A stretch of 64,000 nt of DNA from Arcicella rosea (GCF_014204325.1 NZ_JACHKT010000010.1:97106-161105); one strand, 5' to 3'; shown: positions 1 to 10,245, counted from the stretch's first letter. A program made the numbers and translations. The notes: generated by a model from the letters alone, not told the origin.

Positions 1-1
1 T

Positions 2-3000
2 TCTTCTTACTTAGCGGATACGTTAAAAAAATCTGGGAGGCGTCCTCGTTACAAATTAAAAGACCGTTACGCTAACCGTTTCACAAATAAAACGGTAACT
101 TCTCCTTTTAGCCCTAAAGATTCCAAAGCGTTAAATACAGAATTCAGGTTAGATTCGTCTGGGAAAATTTCTGTTTACGAAAAAATTAGAGGACTTTCAG
201 ACAATACCCAATATCGACCAGCCGAACAAATCAGCATTAAAGATTATTCTACCTTACAAGAAAATCGTTTTATGCGAGATTACTGGCGGAAATATGCAGC
301 CGCACAAGATGGCAAAGACGATACGAAAGGACGAGGGTTATTACCAAAAATAGAACTCCCTCCTGCTATCGATAGAATTTTTGGAGGTACTCAAGTTGAC
401 TTTAAACCCAATGGAAATATTTTACTTGACATCGGTTACATTGGACAATTCATTGATAATCCAGCGATTCCTGTTCAGCAACGATACATTGGAAATCTTA
501 ATTTTACAGAACAAGCTCAGATAAATTTTCAAGGAAAAATTGGCGATAAATTAAATATCAATACCAATTTCGATACCAAGGCAAGTTTCAATTTTCAGAA
601 TCAACTTAAATTAAACTGGAGAACTAACGAAGAAGACATTTTACAAAATATAGAAGTTGGAAATACTTCATGGCAACTAAATAGTCAACTTATTCCGGGT
701 GTACAAAATCTTTTTGGCTTAAAAACCTTAATGCGTTTTGGTAATTTGGATGTGACAACTGTTTTGGCTCAACAACGTTCAAAACAAGATTGTATCACGC
801 TCAGAGGTGGAAGTCAAGGTAAAAACTTTGAAATCAAAGCAAGTGCTTATGATGAAAACAGACACTTTTTCCTTTCTACTTTTTTTAGAAACAATTACGA
901 ACGTTCTTTAAAAAATCTTCCAATTATTACTTCGGGTATTACCATTACTCGTGTAGAAGTATATGTTACGAACAGAACGCAAAGCCCTGAAACACTGAGA
1001 AATTTAGTAGCTTTTTCTGATTTGGGTGAAGCCAATCCATATAACAAAACAAGTAAAAACATTCAGCCTTTTAATGGAAGTAACCAAACGCCAGTTGATA
1101 ATGCTAACAACGGATTGTATGCCGCTACTAGAGCCGATGCAGAAGTAAGAAAAGCCGACCAAGCTACATTTAGATTGCAAAATGAATTTGGTTTATCGAA
1201 AGGAACTGACTTCGATTTGCTTCGTGGAGCAAAACGATTGTCGGATAGAGAGTATAAATTCAGTCCAGAATTAGGATATATTTCATTAATTACGCCATTG
1301 CGTAATGATGAAGTGTTGGCGGTTTCTTATGAATATACTTTAAATGGACAAAGACATCAAGTTGGTGAATTGACAGAAGATTACCAAGATCAAGCTGACG
1401 ATAAAGTATTGATTTTAAAAATGTTGAAATCATCAACAGTCCGTAATAATTTGGAGCATCCGATGTGGGACTTGATGATGAAAAACGTATATTCGCTTAA
1501 TACACAACAATTATCAAAACAAGCTTTTCAATTAAGAGTGGTTTATAAAGACGACCAAACGGGAGTTGATAATCCGAATTTACAAGAAGGTAGAAAATTA
1601 AAAGACATTCCATTAATTAGAGTATTAGGGCTTGATAAACTCAACCAAAATGGCGATGCCCAAGTGGATGGAAATTTTGACTTTGTAGAAGGAGTAACTA
1701 TTGATAGTAAAAATGCCAAAGTAATTTTCCCTGTGTTAGAGCCTTTCGGTTCAAGCTTACAAAAGCAATTTGATGTTGATGAAGTACAATTAGTTGACAA
1801 ATACGTATTTGATAAACTTTATAGAAGTACTCAAACAGATGCAGCACAGTTAACAAGTAAAGATAAATTTTTCTTGAAAGGAAGTTATCAATCTGCTGGC
1901 GGTGGCGATGTTTCTTTACCAATTGGTGTTGATGCAAAATCGGTACAAGTGTCAGCAGGTGGCGTGCCTTTAGCGGCTGGAACTGATTATATCGTTGAGC
2001 CACAATCTGGAAGAGTAAGAATTCTAAATGTTGGCGTTTCAAATTCTGGACGAGAAATTAAAATTTGTTACGAAAAACCTGATTTGTTCAATAATCAAAT
2101 CAGAACACTTCTAGGAACACATTTGGATTATACCGTTGGACAAAACTTCCATTTGGGTGCTACAATCCAACACATGAAGGAAAGTCCGCCAAACTTTTTA
2201 ACAAGAGTACAAATCGGAAATGAACCAGTAAATAATACCATTTTCGGTTTTGATGCAGCCATTCAACGTCCTTCAAAATTTTTAACAAGATTAGTGGATG
2301 CTTTGCCTTTGATTTCTACCAAAGAAACTTCTGGTATTGATTTTCAAGGAGAGTTTGCACAATTAATTCCTTCTGTTAACAACGATGTACAAGGAAATGC
2401 CTTTATTGATGATTTTGAAGTAGCCAGAAATGTATTCAGTTTGAGCAACCAAGCAACCGCTTGGAAACCAGGAGCAACACCTTTGATGTTCCCGCAAGGT
2501 TCACCTAATAGTTTGGAAAGTAGTTTTAGAAGAGCAAAAATTTCTGCTTACATTGCAGATTTCAGTTTGTATGGAAATAATGGCTCAAACATTAATGTAC
2601 CGGGCTTAAATGCAGAAGAATCTGGTAAATATGCTTATGAAAGAGCTGTTTCAATTACTGGTTTATTCCCAAATCGTCAGTTAGCCAATAATATTACAGG
2701 CATTCCTTTGGGCGTACTTGATGTAGCCTATTTTCCATCTGAAAGAGGTATCTATAACTTCTCGACCAGTTTAACTGATAGAGGTTTTTTGAATAATCCA
2801 ACTCAAAATTTTGGAGCAATTACTCGTGCCATTACTTCTGACACAGATTTCGACAATGCCAATATTGAAACGCTTGAATTCTGGATGATGAATCCATTAG
2901 TAGATGGCGAAACGGGTGTTGTTAGAGCCAGCGGCGATTTAGAACTCGACCGCCAAAATAGCCAAAGACGAAATCAAACTGGAGGAAAATTGATTTTCAA

Positions 3001-6000
3001 CTTAGGTGATATTTCTGAAGATGTGATTCCAGATGGTTTCTCAAACTTTGAAAATGGTATTCCAGCTGGCGAAAAAATTGTAACGGGTACTTCCGCAAAC
3101 GTTGAAAGAACTACTTGGGGTTTAGCACCGAAACAGCAATTTGTAACAAACGCATTTTCAAATAATAGCGATAGAAGTTTGCAAGATATAGGTTTAGATG
3201 GTTTACCAAACAAAGCCTCTGCTTCAACAGATGAATTTGACGAGCAACGTTTTTTTAGTACTTATCTTAACGAAGTTCGTACCAAAGTAACTGACCAAAC
3301 AGCTTTGTTGGAATTTGAAACTGACCCTGCTGGTGATGACTTCGTGCATTACTTGAACGAAAAATACAATAATACTTCAAGTGTAATTTTGCGTTATAAA
3401 AATTACATGGGTCTTGAAAACAACTCTCCTACCACTGCGGCAACTGCCAATACCAATTCTGGTTATACAGAATCAAGTAATCAGCAGCCAGACCGTGAGG
3501 ATTTGAATAACGATAATACTGTAAACGATAACCAAGCTTATTACCAATATGAACTTGATATTAAGCAAGAAAAAATGGTGGTTGGTCAGAATTATATCGT
3601 TGATAAAATCACTGAAAATGGCGTAGATTGGTTTTTATTTAGAATTCCAATTAAAGATTATACTTCTAAAGTAGGAAATGTAAATGGCTTCAAATCAATG
3701 AGATTTATCCGTACTTTCCTAACAGGTTGGGAACAACCCGTTGTTTTCCGTTTTGCAGCTTTCCAGCTTTCTGGCTTCCAATACCGTAAATATACTGGCG
3801 AACTTACGCCAAGAGGTTTGCAGGATGTTCCAGAACCTTATGATGCTAATTTTAGAATTACCACGGTAAATATTGAAGAAAATGGCCCCGCCAACAAAGG
3901 TGCAAATACTGTTCCTTACGCAGTTCCTCCAGGCTTTGTTCGTGACAGAGATATTACCACCATTAGTAATTCTCAATTGAATGAACAGTCTTTGAGTTTA
4001 TGTGTTGATGGTTTGAGAGATGGCGATTCAAGAGCAGGTTTCAAAAATACTTTGTTTGATTTTATCAATTACAAAAACTTAAGAATGTTTGTCCACATGA
4101 ACAGCCCAAATAATGATGTGGAAGATAAAGTATCTGCTTTCATCAGAATTGGTACTGATTTAACAGATAATTATTACGAAATTGAAACCAAAGGTTTAAA
4201 GCAAACTCGCTACGCAAGTTCGGTTACTTCAGAAGAAGTTTGGCGAGAAGAAAACGAAATTGATATTCCATTCGCTATTATTAAAAGTGTAAAAACAGAA
4301 AGAGACCGATTAGGAATTAGTTTGAATAGCCCATATCGTAAAGAAGTAATCGGGAATAATGGACATACTTATTTTGTGACGGTTGTAGGTCGTCCAGACC
4401 AAAGTGCCATTCTAACTACAATGATTGGTGTACGAAATCCAAAATCGACAGATGAACAAGCAAAAACATTTTGTATTTGGGTAGATGAATTAAGAGCATC
4501 TGGTTTCGACCAAACTTCTGGACAAGCCGCCATCGGAAAATTAGGATTAAAACTAGCAGATTTCGCCAATGTAACCATGAATGGTTCATTTAAAAACTAT
4601 GGTTTTGGCGGAGTACAATCTAAAATTTCTGAACGTGCCAGAGAAACAACCGTAGAATATGGCATTGCGGCGAATATCAATGTCGATAAACTTTTGCCTG
4701 AAAAATGGGGTTTAAAAATTCCTTTGTATGTGAGTTATGACAGAAGAAATGTAAGTCCAACTTTCAATCCGCTCGACCCTGATATTTTATTAGATAGCAC
4801 ACTCGCCACCATTACTGACCCCATAGAACGGGAAAAATACAAAAGAATGGTGCAAGATAATTCTGAACGAAAAGGCTTGAACCTAACCAATATTAGGAAA
4901 GTAAAGACAAACCCTACAGCAAAATCTCATGCTTGGGATGTTGAAAATCTGACTTTTACTTATGCTTTTGCAGAATTAAAAAGAAGTAATACAACGATTG
5001 ATGAGTACAGACAAACCTCTCATCGTGGTGGACTTACTTATACTTTCACAGGAAATCCAAAGTCGATTGAACCCTTTAAAGGAATGAAAAGCAATCATCC
5101 TTTATTGCGTTGGGTGAAAGATTTCAACTTATCTCCTTTGCCAAATTCTATTACTTTCAGAGCAGATATGGACAGAAGTTTTGTAAAAACACAATTAAGA
5201 AATGCCGAAGTAACACAAGCTGGAAGCAGTGGAATTCCGACATTGACCACGGATGGTGTTGCACCACTTTTTGAAAAATATTGGTTGTTTAATCGCTACT
5301 ATAATCTAGGTTGGAATTTAACTAAAAATGTTACTGTAAACTATAATGCTACTGCCAACGCCATCATTGATGAGCCTTATGGCGGTTTGGAAACACAGAA
5401 AGACAGAGATTCTGTTGCGGCTAATTTAAGACGATTCGGTAGAACAAAAAACTATGACCAGCAGATGAATACTGTTTGGCGTTTACCTTTGAATAAATCA
5501 CCGTTAACAGACTGGATGACTGCCGATTATAATCATAAATTCGGATATACTTATGCAGCCAATTCGTTCAACATTAAGGATTCTTTGGATTTACCTTTTG
5601 GAAATATCATTAAAAATACCAGAAACCGAGGCATTACTGGCAAGATAGATTTAGTAGCACTTTATAACAGAGTTCGTGCCTTACGCATTGCCAATCAACC
5701 AAGAATTGAGCGCAAGAATATTGCAAGAAGCCCCGGTGATGATGAAGATATTGTAAAACCACAAGCGAATATTCTGAAAAGTATTACTCGTTTGTTAATG
5801 ACGATTCGTGGTATTAATATCAATTATAATATCGACGAATCAACTACTTTGGCTGGTTTTATGCCAAATCCAGGATTATTAGGAATGAACAACCAAAGCT
5901 CTGCACCGGGTATTGGGTTTATCACGGGTAGCCAAGATGGAGACATTCGTTTCAGAGCAGCAGAAAATGGTTGGCTTACTAAAAGTACAGTGCAAAATGT

Positions 6001-7135
6001 ACCTTTTTTACAAACTAGAACACAAAATTTGACTTATAGAAGTGCTTTAGAGCCTTTCAGAGATTTTAAAATTCAGTTAGAAGGGAAATGGAGTAGATCT
6101 GATAATTATCAAGAATTTTTCAGACCAGCCACCGTTGGGGGTGAATATCAAAGTCAAAGCCCTGTTCGTTCAGGGAATTATAGTATGTCATTTTTATCAT
6201 TTTTGACAACATTCGACAGTAATTCTCCAGATAATAATTCCGTTATTTTTAACCGTTTCAGAAGTAACCGACAAGTTATTTTAGACCGTTTAAATGCACA
6301 AAAAGCAGGTTCTGGCGAATATAATATCAATTCTCAAGATGTATTGATTCCAGCTTTTTTTGCAGCATATAGTGGTGTTTCGCCCAACAAAGTAAGCTTC
6401 TCTCCTTTTGTGAATTTACCGCTTCCAAACTGGCGAGTTGATTATAACGGTTTGGCAAATATTGGTTGGTTTAAAAGAACATTCTCTAACATTTCTATCA
6501 GTCATGCTTATACTTCAACTTATAGTGTTGGAAATTTTGTATCATCTTTAGAATATACCGACCCATTCCAATTGAATTTGAATAATTTGATGTATCCACT
6601 TTCATCGAAAGTAAATTCGGATGGTACTTTGATTCCAGTTTTTGTAATGAGTACGATAAAATTTGAAGAGCGTTTTGCACCATTCATTGGTTTTAATGCC
6701 ATTACAAAAAGTAAAATTTCTTTAAAAATCGAATATAATCAAGATAGAAACGTAGGGTTGAACTTGGCGAATTCACAAGTAAACGAACTTTCAAATAAAG
6801 ATTTAACGGTTGGAATGGGCTTTACCAGAGCCAATATGCTAATACCTTTCAGAGTAAATGGACGAAGAGTAAGATTACCAAACGATTTGAAATTTAGTGC
6901 CAACATGACGATTCGAGATACAAGAACGATTCAAAGAAAACTAGATGCTGAAACGGTAGTGACGCAAGGATTTATGAATTTTCAGTTTCGTCCACAAGCA
7001 AGTTATAATGTCAATAAAAGGCTGAGTGTGAATGTTTACTTCGATAAAATGTTCAATAATCCATTTGTTTCAAACTCTTATTATCGCTCAACAATTGCGG
7101 CAGGTTTCCAAGTAAGATTCAGTTTATCCGAATAA
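2..7135 (+). CDS. sprA: Cell-surface protein SprA (T9SS translocon), 5'-truncated by window edge
   Basis: SprA is the giant outer-membrane barrel that forms the translocon of the type IX secretion system, used for protein export and gliding. The reading frame is open from the second base of the window to the stop at 7135, about 2,377 codons, so the methionine at 272 is internal and the true start lies upstream. Recognition rests on the very large size, the N-terminal segment DYWRKYAAAQDGKD, the segment IELPPAIDRIFGG, and long stretches of alternating polar/aromatic strands typical of an outer-membrane barrel ending in RFSLSE. gcvH follows after a short gap, a neighbourhood I associate with sprA in Bacteroidota. 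The signal peptide is not in view. Confidence 0.93.
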   Translation, partial: SSYLADTLKKSGRRPRYKLKDRYANRFTNKTVTSPFSPKDSKALNTEFRLDSSGKISVYEKIRGLSDNTQYRPAEQISIKDYSTLQENRFMRDYWRKYAAAQDGKDDTKGRGLLPKIELPPAIDRIFGGTQVDFKPNGNILLDIGYIGQFIDNPAIPVQQRYIGNLNFTEQAQINFQGKIGDKLNINTNFDTKASFNFQNQLKLNWRTNEEDILQNIEVGNTSWQLNSQLIPGVQNLFGLKTLMRFGNLDVTTVLAQQRSKQDCITLRGGSQGKNFEIKASAYDENRHFFLSTFFRNNYERSLKNLPIITSGITITRVEVYVTNRTQSPETLRNLVAFSDLGEANPYNKTSKNIQPFNGSNQTPVDNANNGLYAATRADAEVRKADQATFRLQNEFGLSKGTDFDLLRGAKRLSDREYKFSPELGYISLITPLRNDEVLAVSYEYTLNGQRHQVGELTEDYQDQADDKVLILKMLKSSTVRNNLEHPMWDLMMKNVYSLNTQQLSKQAFQLRVVYKDDQTGVDNPNLQEGRKLKDIPLIRVLGLDKLNQNGDAQVDGNFDFVEGVTIDSKNAKVIFPVLEPFGSSLQKQFDVDEVQLVDKYVFDKLYRSTQTDAAQLTSKDKFFLKGSYQSAGGGDVSLPIGVDAKSVQVSAGGVPLAAGTDYIVEPQSGRVRILNVGVSNSGREIKICYEKPDLFNNQIRTLLGTHLDYTVGQNFHLGATIQHMKESPPNFLTRVQIGNEPVNNTIFGFDAAIQRPSKFLTRLVDALPLISTKETSGIDFQGEFAQLIPSVNNDVQGNAFIDDFEVARNVFSLSNQATAWKPGATPLMFPQGSPNSLESSFRRAKISAYIADFSLYGNNGSNINVPGLNAEESGKYAYERAVSITGLFPNRQLANNITGIPLGVLDVAYFPSERGIYNFSTSLTDRGFLNNPTQNFGAITRAITSDTDFDNANIETLEFWMMNPLVDGETGVVRASGDLELDRQNSQRRNQTGGKLIFNLGDISEDVIPDGFSNFENGIPAGEKIVTGTSANVERTTWGLAPKQQFVTNAFSNNSDRSLQDIGLDGLPNKASASTDEFDEQRFFSTYLNEVRTKVTDQTALLEFETDPAGDDFVHYLNEKYNNTSSVILRYKNYMGLENNSPTTAATANTNSGYTESSNQQPDREDLNNDNTVNDNQAYYQYELDIKQEKMVVGQNYIVDKITENGVDWFLFRIPIKDYTSKVGNVNGFKSMRFIRTFLTGWEQPVVFRFAAFQLSGFQYRKYTGELTPRGLQDVPEPYDANFRITTVNIEENGPANKGANTVPYAVPPGFVRDRDITTISNSQLNEQSLSLCVDGLRDGDSRAGFKNTLFDFINYKNLRMFVHMNSPNNDVEDKVSAFIRIGTDLTDNYYEIETKGLKQTRYASSVTSEEVWREENEIDIPFAIIKSVKTERDRLGISLNSPYRKEVIGNNGHTYFVTVVGRPDQSAILTTMIGVRNPKSTDEQAKTFCIWVDELRASGFDQTSGQAAIGKLGLKLADFANVTMNGSFKNYGFGGVQSKISERARETTVEYGIAANINVDKLLPEKWGLKIPLYVSYDRRNVSPTFNPLDPDILLDSTLATITDPIEREKYKRMVQDNSERKGLNLTNIRKVKTNPTAKSHAWDVENLTFTYAFAELKRSNTTIDEYRQTSHRGGLTYTFTGNPKSIEPFKGMKSNHPLLRWVKDFNLSPLPNSITFRADMDRSFVKTQLRNAEVTQAGSSGIPTLTTDGVAPLFEKYWLFNRYYNLGWNLTKNVTVNYNATANAIIDEPYGGLETQKDRDSVAANLRRFGRTKNYDQQMNTVWRLPLNKSPLTDWMTADYNHKFGYTYAANSFNIKDSLDLPFGNIIKNTRNRGITGKIDLVALYNRVRALRIANQPRIERKNIARSPGDDEDIVKPQANILKSITRLLMTIRGININYNIDESTTLAGFMPNPGLLGMNNQSSAPGIGFITGSQDGDIRFRAAENGWLTKSTVQNVPFLQTRTQNLTYRSALEPFRDFKIQLEGKWSRSDNYQEFFRPATVGGEYQSQSPVRSGNYSMSFLSFLTTFDSNSPDNNSVIFNRFRSNRQVILDRLNAQKAGSGEYNINSQDVLIPAFFAAYSGVSPNKVSFSPFVNLPLPNWRVDYNGLANIGWFKRTFSNISISHAYTSTYSVGNFVSSLEYTDPFQLNLNNLMYPLSSKVNSDGTLIPVFVMSTIKFEERFAPFIGFNAITKSKISLKIEYNQDRNVGLNLANSQVNELSNKDLTVGMGFTRANMLIPFRVNGRRVRLPNDLKFSANMTIRDTRTIQRKLDAETVVTQGFMNFQFRPQASYNVNKRLSVNVYFDKMFNNPFVSNSYYRSTIAAGFQVRFSLSE

Positions 7136-7163
7136 ATCATCGACAGATTGATTCGGAAGCTTT

Positions 7164-7192
7164 TTGAACTTTACTAATTTTAATTTAACTTG
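7164..7192 (+). promoter_or_regulatory. Possible gcvH promoter
   Basis: TTG at 7164-7166 and TTAACTTG at 7185-7192 are 18 bp apart. This approximates the Bacteroidota pattern TTG-N19-TAnnTTTG, with one mismatch at each of two positions of the -7 element. Transcription would begin about 30 nt upstream of the gcvH ATG. It is a motif match only, and chance matches are common in DNA this AT-rich. Confidence 0.3.
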
Positions 7193-7228
7193 CACCCCAA
7201 TTCAAATATCAACAAAAAACCAACAGAG

Positions 7229-7609
7229 ATGAATTTTCCAGCAGAGCTTCGTTATACAAAAGAACATGAATGGGTAAAATTAGAAGGTGATATCGCTATA
7301 GTAGGCATCACAGATTTTGCACAAAGTGAATTAGGTGATATTGTATATGTAGAAATTGAAACAGCAGGACAAACCTTAGCACAAGACGAAATTTTTGGTT
7401 CAGTAGAAGCCGTTAAAACTGTTTCTGATTTATTTTTACCAATCGCTGGTGAAATTTTGGAAGTGAATGAGGCTTTAGTTAATGCCCCTGAATTAGTAAA
7501 TTCTGACCCTTATGGTGAAGGTTGGATGATTAAAATGAAGGTTGCTAACATCGCTGATGTTGAAGCTTTGATGGATACAGATACTTACAAAGAACACGTT
7601 GGACATTAA
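7229..7609 (+). CDS. gcvH: Glycine cleavage system H protein
   Basis: GcvH is the lipoyl carrier of the glycine cleavage complex. It shuttles the aminomethyl group from the P protein to the T protein and then to the L protein in the cytoplasm. The 126-residue product has the family's normal length. It shows the N-terminal YTKEHEW motif and the lipoylation segment EAVKTVSDL, with the acceptor lysine at residue 63. An upstream TTG at 7190 would add 13 residues, but the ATG at 7229 gives the standard N-terminus [15 protein letters not shown] and is preferred. A strong terminator follows, so it is probably a single-gene unit. No gcvT or gcvP is nearby. Confidence 0.97.
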   Translation: MNFPAELRYTKEHEWVKLEGDIAIVGITDFAQSELGDIVYVEIETAGQTLAQDEIFGSVEAVKTVSDLFLPIAGEILEVNEALVNAPELVNSDPYGEGWMIKMKVANIADVEALMDTDTYKEHVGH

Positions 7610-7628
7610 TCCAAAACAGATACTTTAT

Positions 7629-7656
7629 AAAGCCCTGACAATCAGGGCTTTTTTTT
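7629..7656 (+). terminator. Rho-independent terminator after gcvH
   Basis: A perfect 9-bp stem (AAGCCCTGA at 7630-7638, TCAGGGCTT at 7642-7650) with a 3-nt loop is followed by a run of T to 7656. It lies 20 nt after the gcvH stop. Confidence 0.9.
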
Positions 7657-7715
7657 GATACAAAAAGCCCAAGACCAAAACAATCTCTTTTTTCAATCTG
7701 TGGTAAAACATAAAT

Positions 7716-8984
7716 ATGAAAACTCTTATTCGTTCCGTTAAAATAGTTAGTAAAAACAGCGACCTCAACGGTCAGGTGAAAGATATTTTTGTCGAAAATG
7801 GTAACATTCTTCACATTGAAAATGACATCCATTTAGAAGCCGATGAAGTTATTGAAGGTAAAAATATTTGCGTATCAATTGGTTGGTTCGATTTGCGAGT
7901 TCATCCAAAAGAACCTGGCAACGAATACAAAGAAAGTTTTCAATCTATGGAAGCCGCAGCCTTAGCAGGTGGTTTTTCTGAAATTGCTTTATTGCCGAAT
8001 ACCAAGCCTGTCGTTCAATCTCGTGAGAGTGTCAATTATTTAAAAAGAGCTGGTGAAAAAGTAAAATTTCACCCAATGGCTGCCGTGACGTTAAAATGTG
8101 AAGGGAAAGATTTCACAGAAATGATTGACCTTCACCAAGCGGGTGCAGTAGCTTTTACGGATGGTGAACATCCAATCCAAAATCCTGATATTTTCTTAAA
8201 AACATTACAATATCTTTCACAATTTGGCGGAGTACTTATCAATCGTCCCGAAGACAGTAACCTTACTCATTTCGGACAAATGCACGATGGTATCATGAGT
8301 ACTTTTTTAGGCATGAAAGGAATGCCACAAATGGCAGAAGAAATTATGTTGATGCGTGATTTAAAGCTACTGGAATATGTTTTGAATACGCCTTTTACTG
8401 AATTACCAGTTGATAAAAGTATTTTACATTTCTCTGGAATCTCTTCTGCCGAATCTGTCAACTTAATCAGAATGGGGAAAGACATTGGCTTGCCAATTAC
8501 TTGTGATGTTTATGCGCATCAGCTTTGCTTTACCGAAAATGATTTGGCAGATTTCAATACCAATTTCAAAGTAAATCCTCCGTTTCGTACACAAGAAGAC
8601 CTTGACGCACTTTGGGAAGGTTTGGAAGATGGAACAATTGATGCCATCGCTTCTGATCATAATCCACAAGACGAAGAATCTAAAAAATTAGAATTCGATA
8701 TGGCTGAATTTGGCGTAATTGGTTTAGAAACCCTTTTTGCAGCGATTAATACTTTTAACGAAAAAATTTCGCTAGAAGAATTGATAGAAAAAATCACCGT
8801 GAATCCTCGCAAAATACTTCAATTGCCTATTCCAAGCATTGCTGTAGGAGAAAAAGCCAACTTGACTGTTTTCTCTGAAGATGAAGAATGGGTTTATCGT
8901 GAGAAAAAAATCATTTCAGCTTCCAAAAACTCTCCTTTTATCGGCAAAACATTAAGAGGAAAAGCGATAAGAGTAATTGTTTAG
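7716..8984 (+). CDS. Dihydroorotase homologue with degraded metal-binding motifs
   Basis: The 422-residue amidohydrolase is of class I dihydroorotase type, the family that makes dihydroorotate in pyrimidine synthesis. Family landmarks are ALLPNTKPV, NFKVNPPFR and ASDHNPQDEESKK followed by EFGVIGLET. Several zinc ligands have changed. The usual DxHxH motif reads DLRVHPKEPG, so the first histidine is arginine. The usual H-x-E-D site reads NRPED, so that histidine is also lost. The ASDH aspartate and one later histidine (YAHQ) remain. This is the pattern of non-catalytic PyrC-like subunits, which in other bacteria support aspartate carbamoyltransferase. No pyrB is in the window, and activity cannot be judged from sequence. 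Annotation simply as an active PyrC would be unsafe. Confidence 0.85.
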   Translation: MKTLIRSVKIVSKNSDLNGQVKDIFVENGNILHIENDIHLEADEVIEGKNICVSIGWFDLRVHPKEPGNEYKESFQSMEAAALAGGFSEIALLPNTKPVVQSRESVNYLKRAGEKVKFHPMAAVTLKCEGKDFTEMIDLHQAGAVAFTDGEHPIQNPDIFLKTLQYLSQFGGVLINRPEDSNLTHFGQMHDGIMSTFLGMKGMPQMAEEIMLMRDLKLLEYVLNTPFTELPVDKSILHFSGISSAESVNLIRMGKDIGLPITCDVYAHQLCFTENDLADFNTNFKVNPPFRTQEDLDALWEGLEDGTIDAIASDHNPQDEESKKLEFDMAEFGVIGLETLFAAINTFNEKISLEELIEKITVNPRKILQLPIPSIAVGEKANLTVFSEDEEWVYREKKIISASKNSPFIGKTLRGKAIRVIV

Positions 8985-9061
8985 CTGTGAGCTATAGCCT
9001 TGAGCTGTGAGCTTATTTAATTGTATTATACAAAAACTCAAAGCTCAAAGCTCACAGCTAA
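8981..9061. repeat. Word-like inverted repeat (AGCTGTGAGC type)
   Basis: Arms TTAGCTGTGAGCT (8981-8993) and AGCTCACAGCTAA (9049-9061) pair perfectly. An inner pair, TTGAGCT (9000-9006) with AGCTCAA (9042-9048), extends the stem. The left arm overlaps the stop codon of the dihydroorotase homologue. A close relative lies at 17055-17140. It may act as a terminator, but there is no T-run. Confidence 0.75.
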
Positions 9062-9084
9062 ATCATCATTTTACCAACACAAAA

Positions 9085-9636
9085 ATGTTTAATAAATCGT
9101 TTACAAAAACAATTATCATATACGGTTTTATTGCTGGGCTACTTACTTTGGCGTACTGTCTGTTGATTAATAACATTGGACAAATTCCACTTGATGGCAA
9201 AAAAGCCCCTTCAATGTTTTTCAGCATTTTGATGATGGTTTTGGCTGTAAAAAATTACCGCAAGCATAATCCTGATGAAACACTTCATTTTTGGGAAGGA
9301 TTTGCCGTAGCCAATCTGACCAATATTTTCGGAGCTTGTGTGAGTGCACTGGGTTTATATTTTTGGTTAAGTGCAAATGGAAATACTATTTTGGCAGATT
9401 ATATCAAACAAACAATTGATATGCTGAATGTTCCAGCAGTAAAAAATGGCTATGTAAAAGAGATGGGAATTGCTTCTTTTAATACAATTGTTGAAGCATT
9501 TAAAATCTTATCGCCTAAAGACATTGCTATTGATGAAATATTTGGCTTAAAAGGAAAAATGCCTCTTGGAATACTCGTTTCTATTATGATTTCTTTGTAT
9601 TTTAGAAGACAATATCAATACATAAAAAAACCTTAA
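9085..9636 (+). CDS. DUF4199 family membrane protein
   Basis: A 183-residue integral membrane protein with three to four hydrophobic segments: about residues 8-30, 42-60, 78-100 and a C-terminal one near 155-175. The overall pattern and the pairing with a second similar protein suggest DUF4199, a Bacteroidota family of unknown function. An upstream GTG at 9007 would extend the protein through the inverted repeat with a hydrophilic leader, so the ATG at 9085 is preferred. The next gene starts 10 nt after this stop, and the two are probably co-transcribed. Confidence 0.7.
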   Translation: MFNKSFTKTIIIYGFIAGLLTLAYCLLINNIGQIPLDGKKAPSMFFSILMMVLAVKNYRKHNPDETLHFWEGFAVANLTNIFGACVSALGLYFWLSANGNTILADYIKQTIDMLNVPAVKNGYVKEMGIASFNTIVEAFKILSPKDIAIDEIFGLKGKMPLGILVSIMISLYFRRQYQYIKKP

Positions 9637-9646
9637 ACTTCAAACA

Positions 9647-10180
9647 ATGGAAAGCCAAACTACAACCACCAGAATTGCCCTAAAATGGGGACTTATCGCA
9701 GGGATTATCTCCATCATTTTATCAGTTGCTACACAACTTTTAGGGGTTAAAAACAGTGAAAATATATCCATCGGTTTCTTTTTATTTTTAATCGCTTTTG
9801 CCTTTACTTGTTTGATACAAGTACTAGCCATGAACGACTATAAAAGTCAAAACAATGGCTTCATGAGCTACAGTGAAGGTTTGGGCATTGGTTTACTTTC
9901 TGGCACTATTTGGGGCGTAGTTTCAGGTGGTTTCAATATTATTTATGTGAAATATATTGATAATTCTGAAATGGTAAAACAAGCTAACCTAATGAGACAA
10001 AAAATGGAAGAACAAGGTGCTACGGATGAACAAATGGAATTGAATGAAAAAATCATTTCTTATGCTACTGACCCAAGCCTTACTTTTATTTTCACCGTTA
10101 TAATAGGTTTTATTGGTGGTTTAATCGTTTCTCTGGTCATTTCAGCCATTCTAAAAAAAGAAAAATCAATTTTTGAATAA
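9647..10180 (+). CDS. DUF4199 family membrane protein, second copy
   Basis: A 177-residue membrane protein with hydrophobic segments at about residues 12-30, 37-55, 75-97 and 140-165. The motif NDYKSQNNGFMSYSEGL followed by a glycine-rich helix is typical of DUF4199, and a charged segment rich in Glu/Met lies between the last two helices. It follows the related gene at 9085 by 10 nt and shares its topology, so the two may be diverged paralogues or subunits of one complex. The function is unknown. Confidence 0.8.
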   Translation: MESQTTTTRIALKWGLIAGIISIILSVATQLLGVKNSENISIGFFLFLIAFAFTCLIQVLAMNDYKSQNNGFMSYSEGLGIGLLSGTIWGVVSGGFNIIYVKYIDNSEMVKQANLMRQKMEEQGATDEQMELNEKIISYATDPSLTFIFTVIIGFIGGLIVSLVISAILKKEKSIFE

Positions 10181-10245
10181 TCTTTCCCAAGCTACAGAGT
10201 TATTGATAGCAAAGCACAGAATTCATTTTCAAATTTTAAATTACC

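Noticed and set aside
1543..6702. Minus-strand genes within sprA
   Set aside because: Short frames antisense to sprA have no recognisable protein features and are expected by chance in a very long gene.
272..7135. sprA starting at the ATG at 272
   Set aside because: The same frame is open to the window edge without a stop and continues SprA-like sequence, so the methionine is internal.
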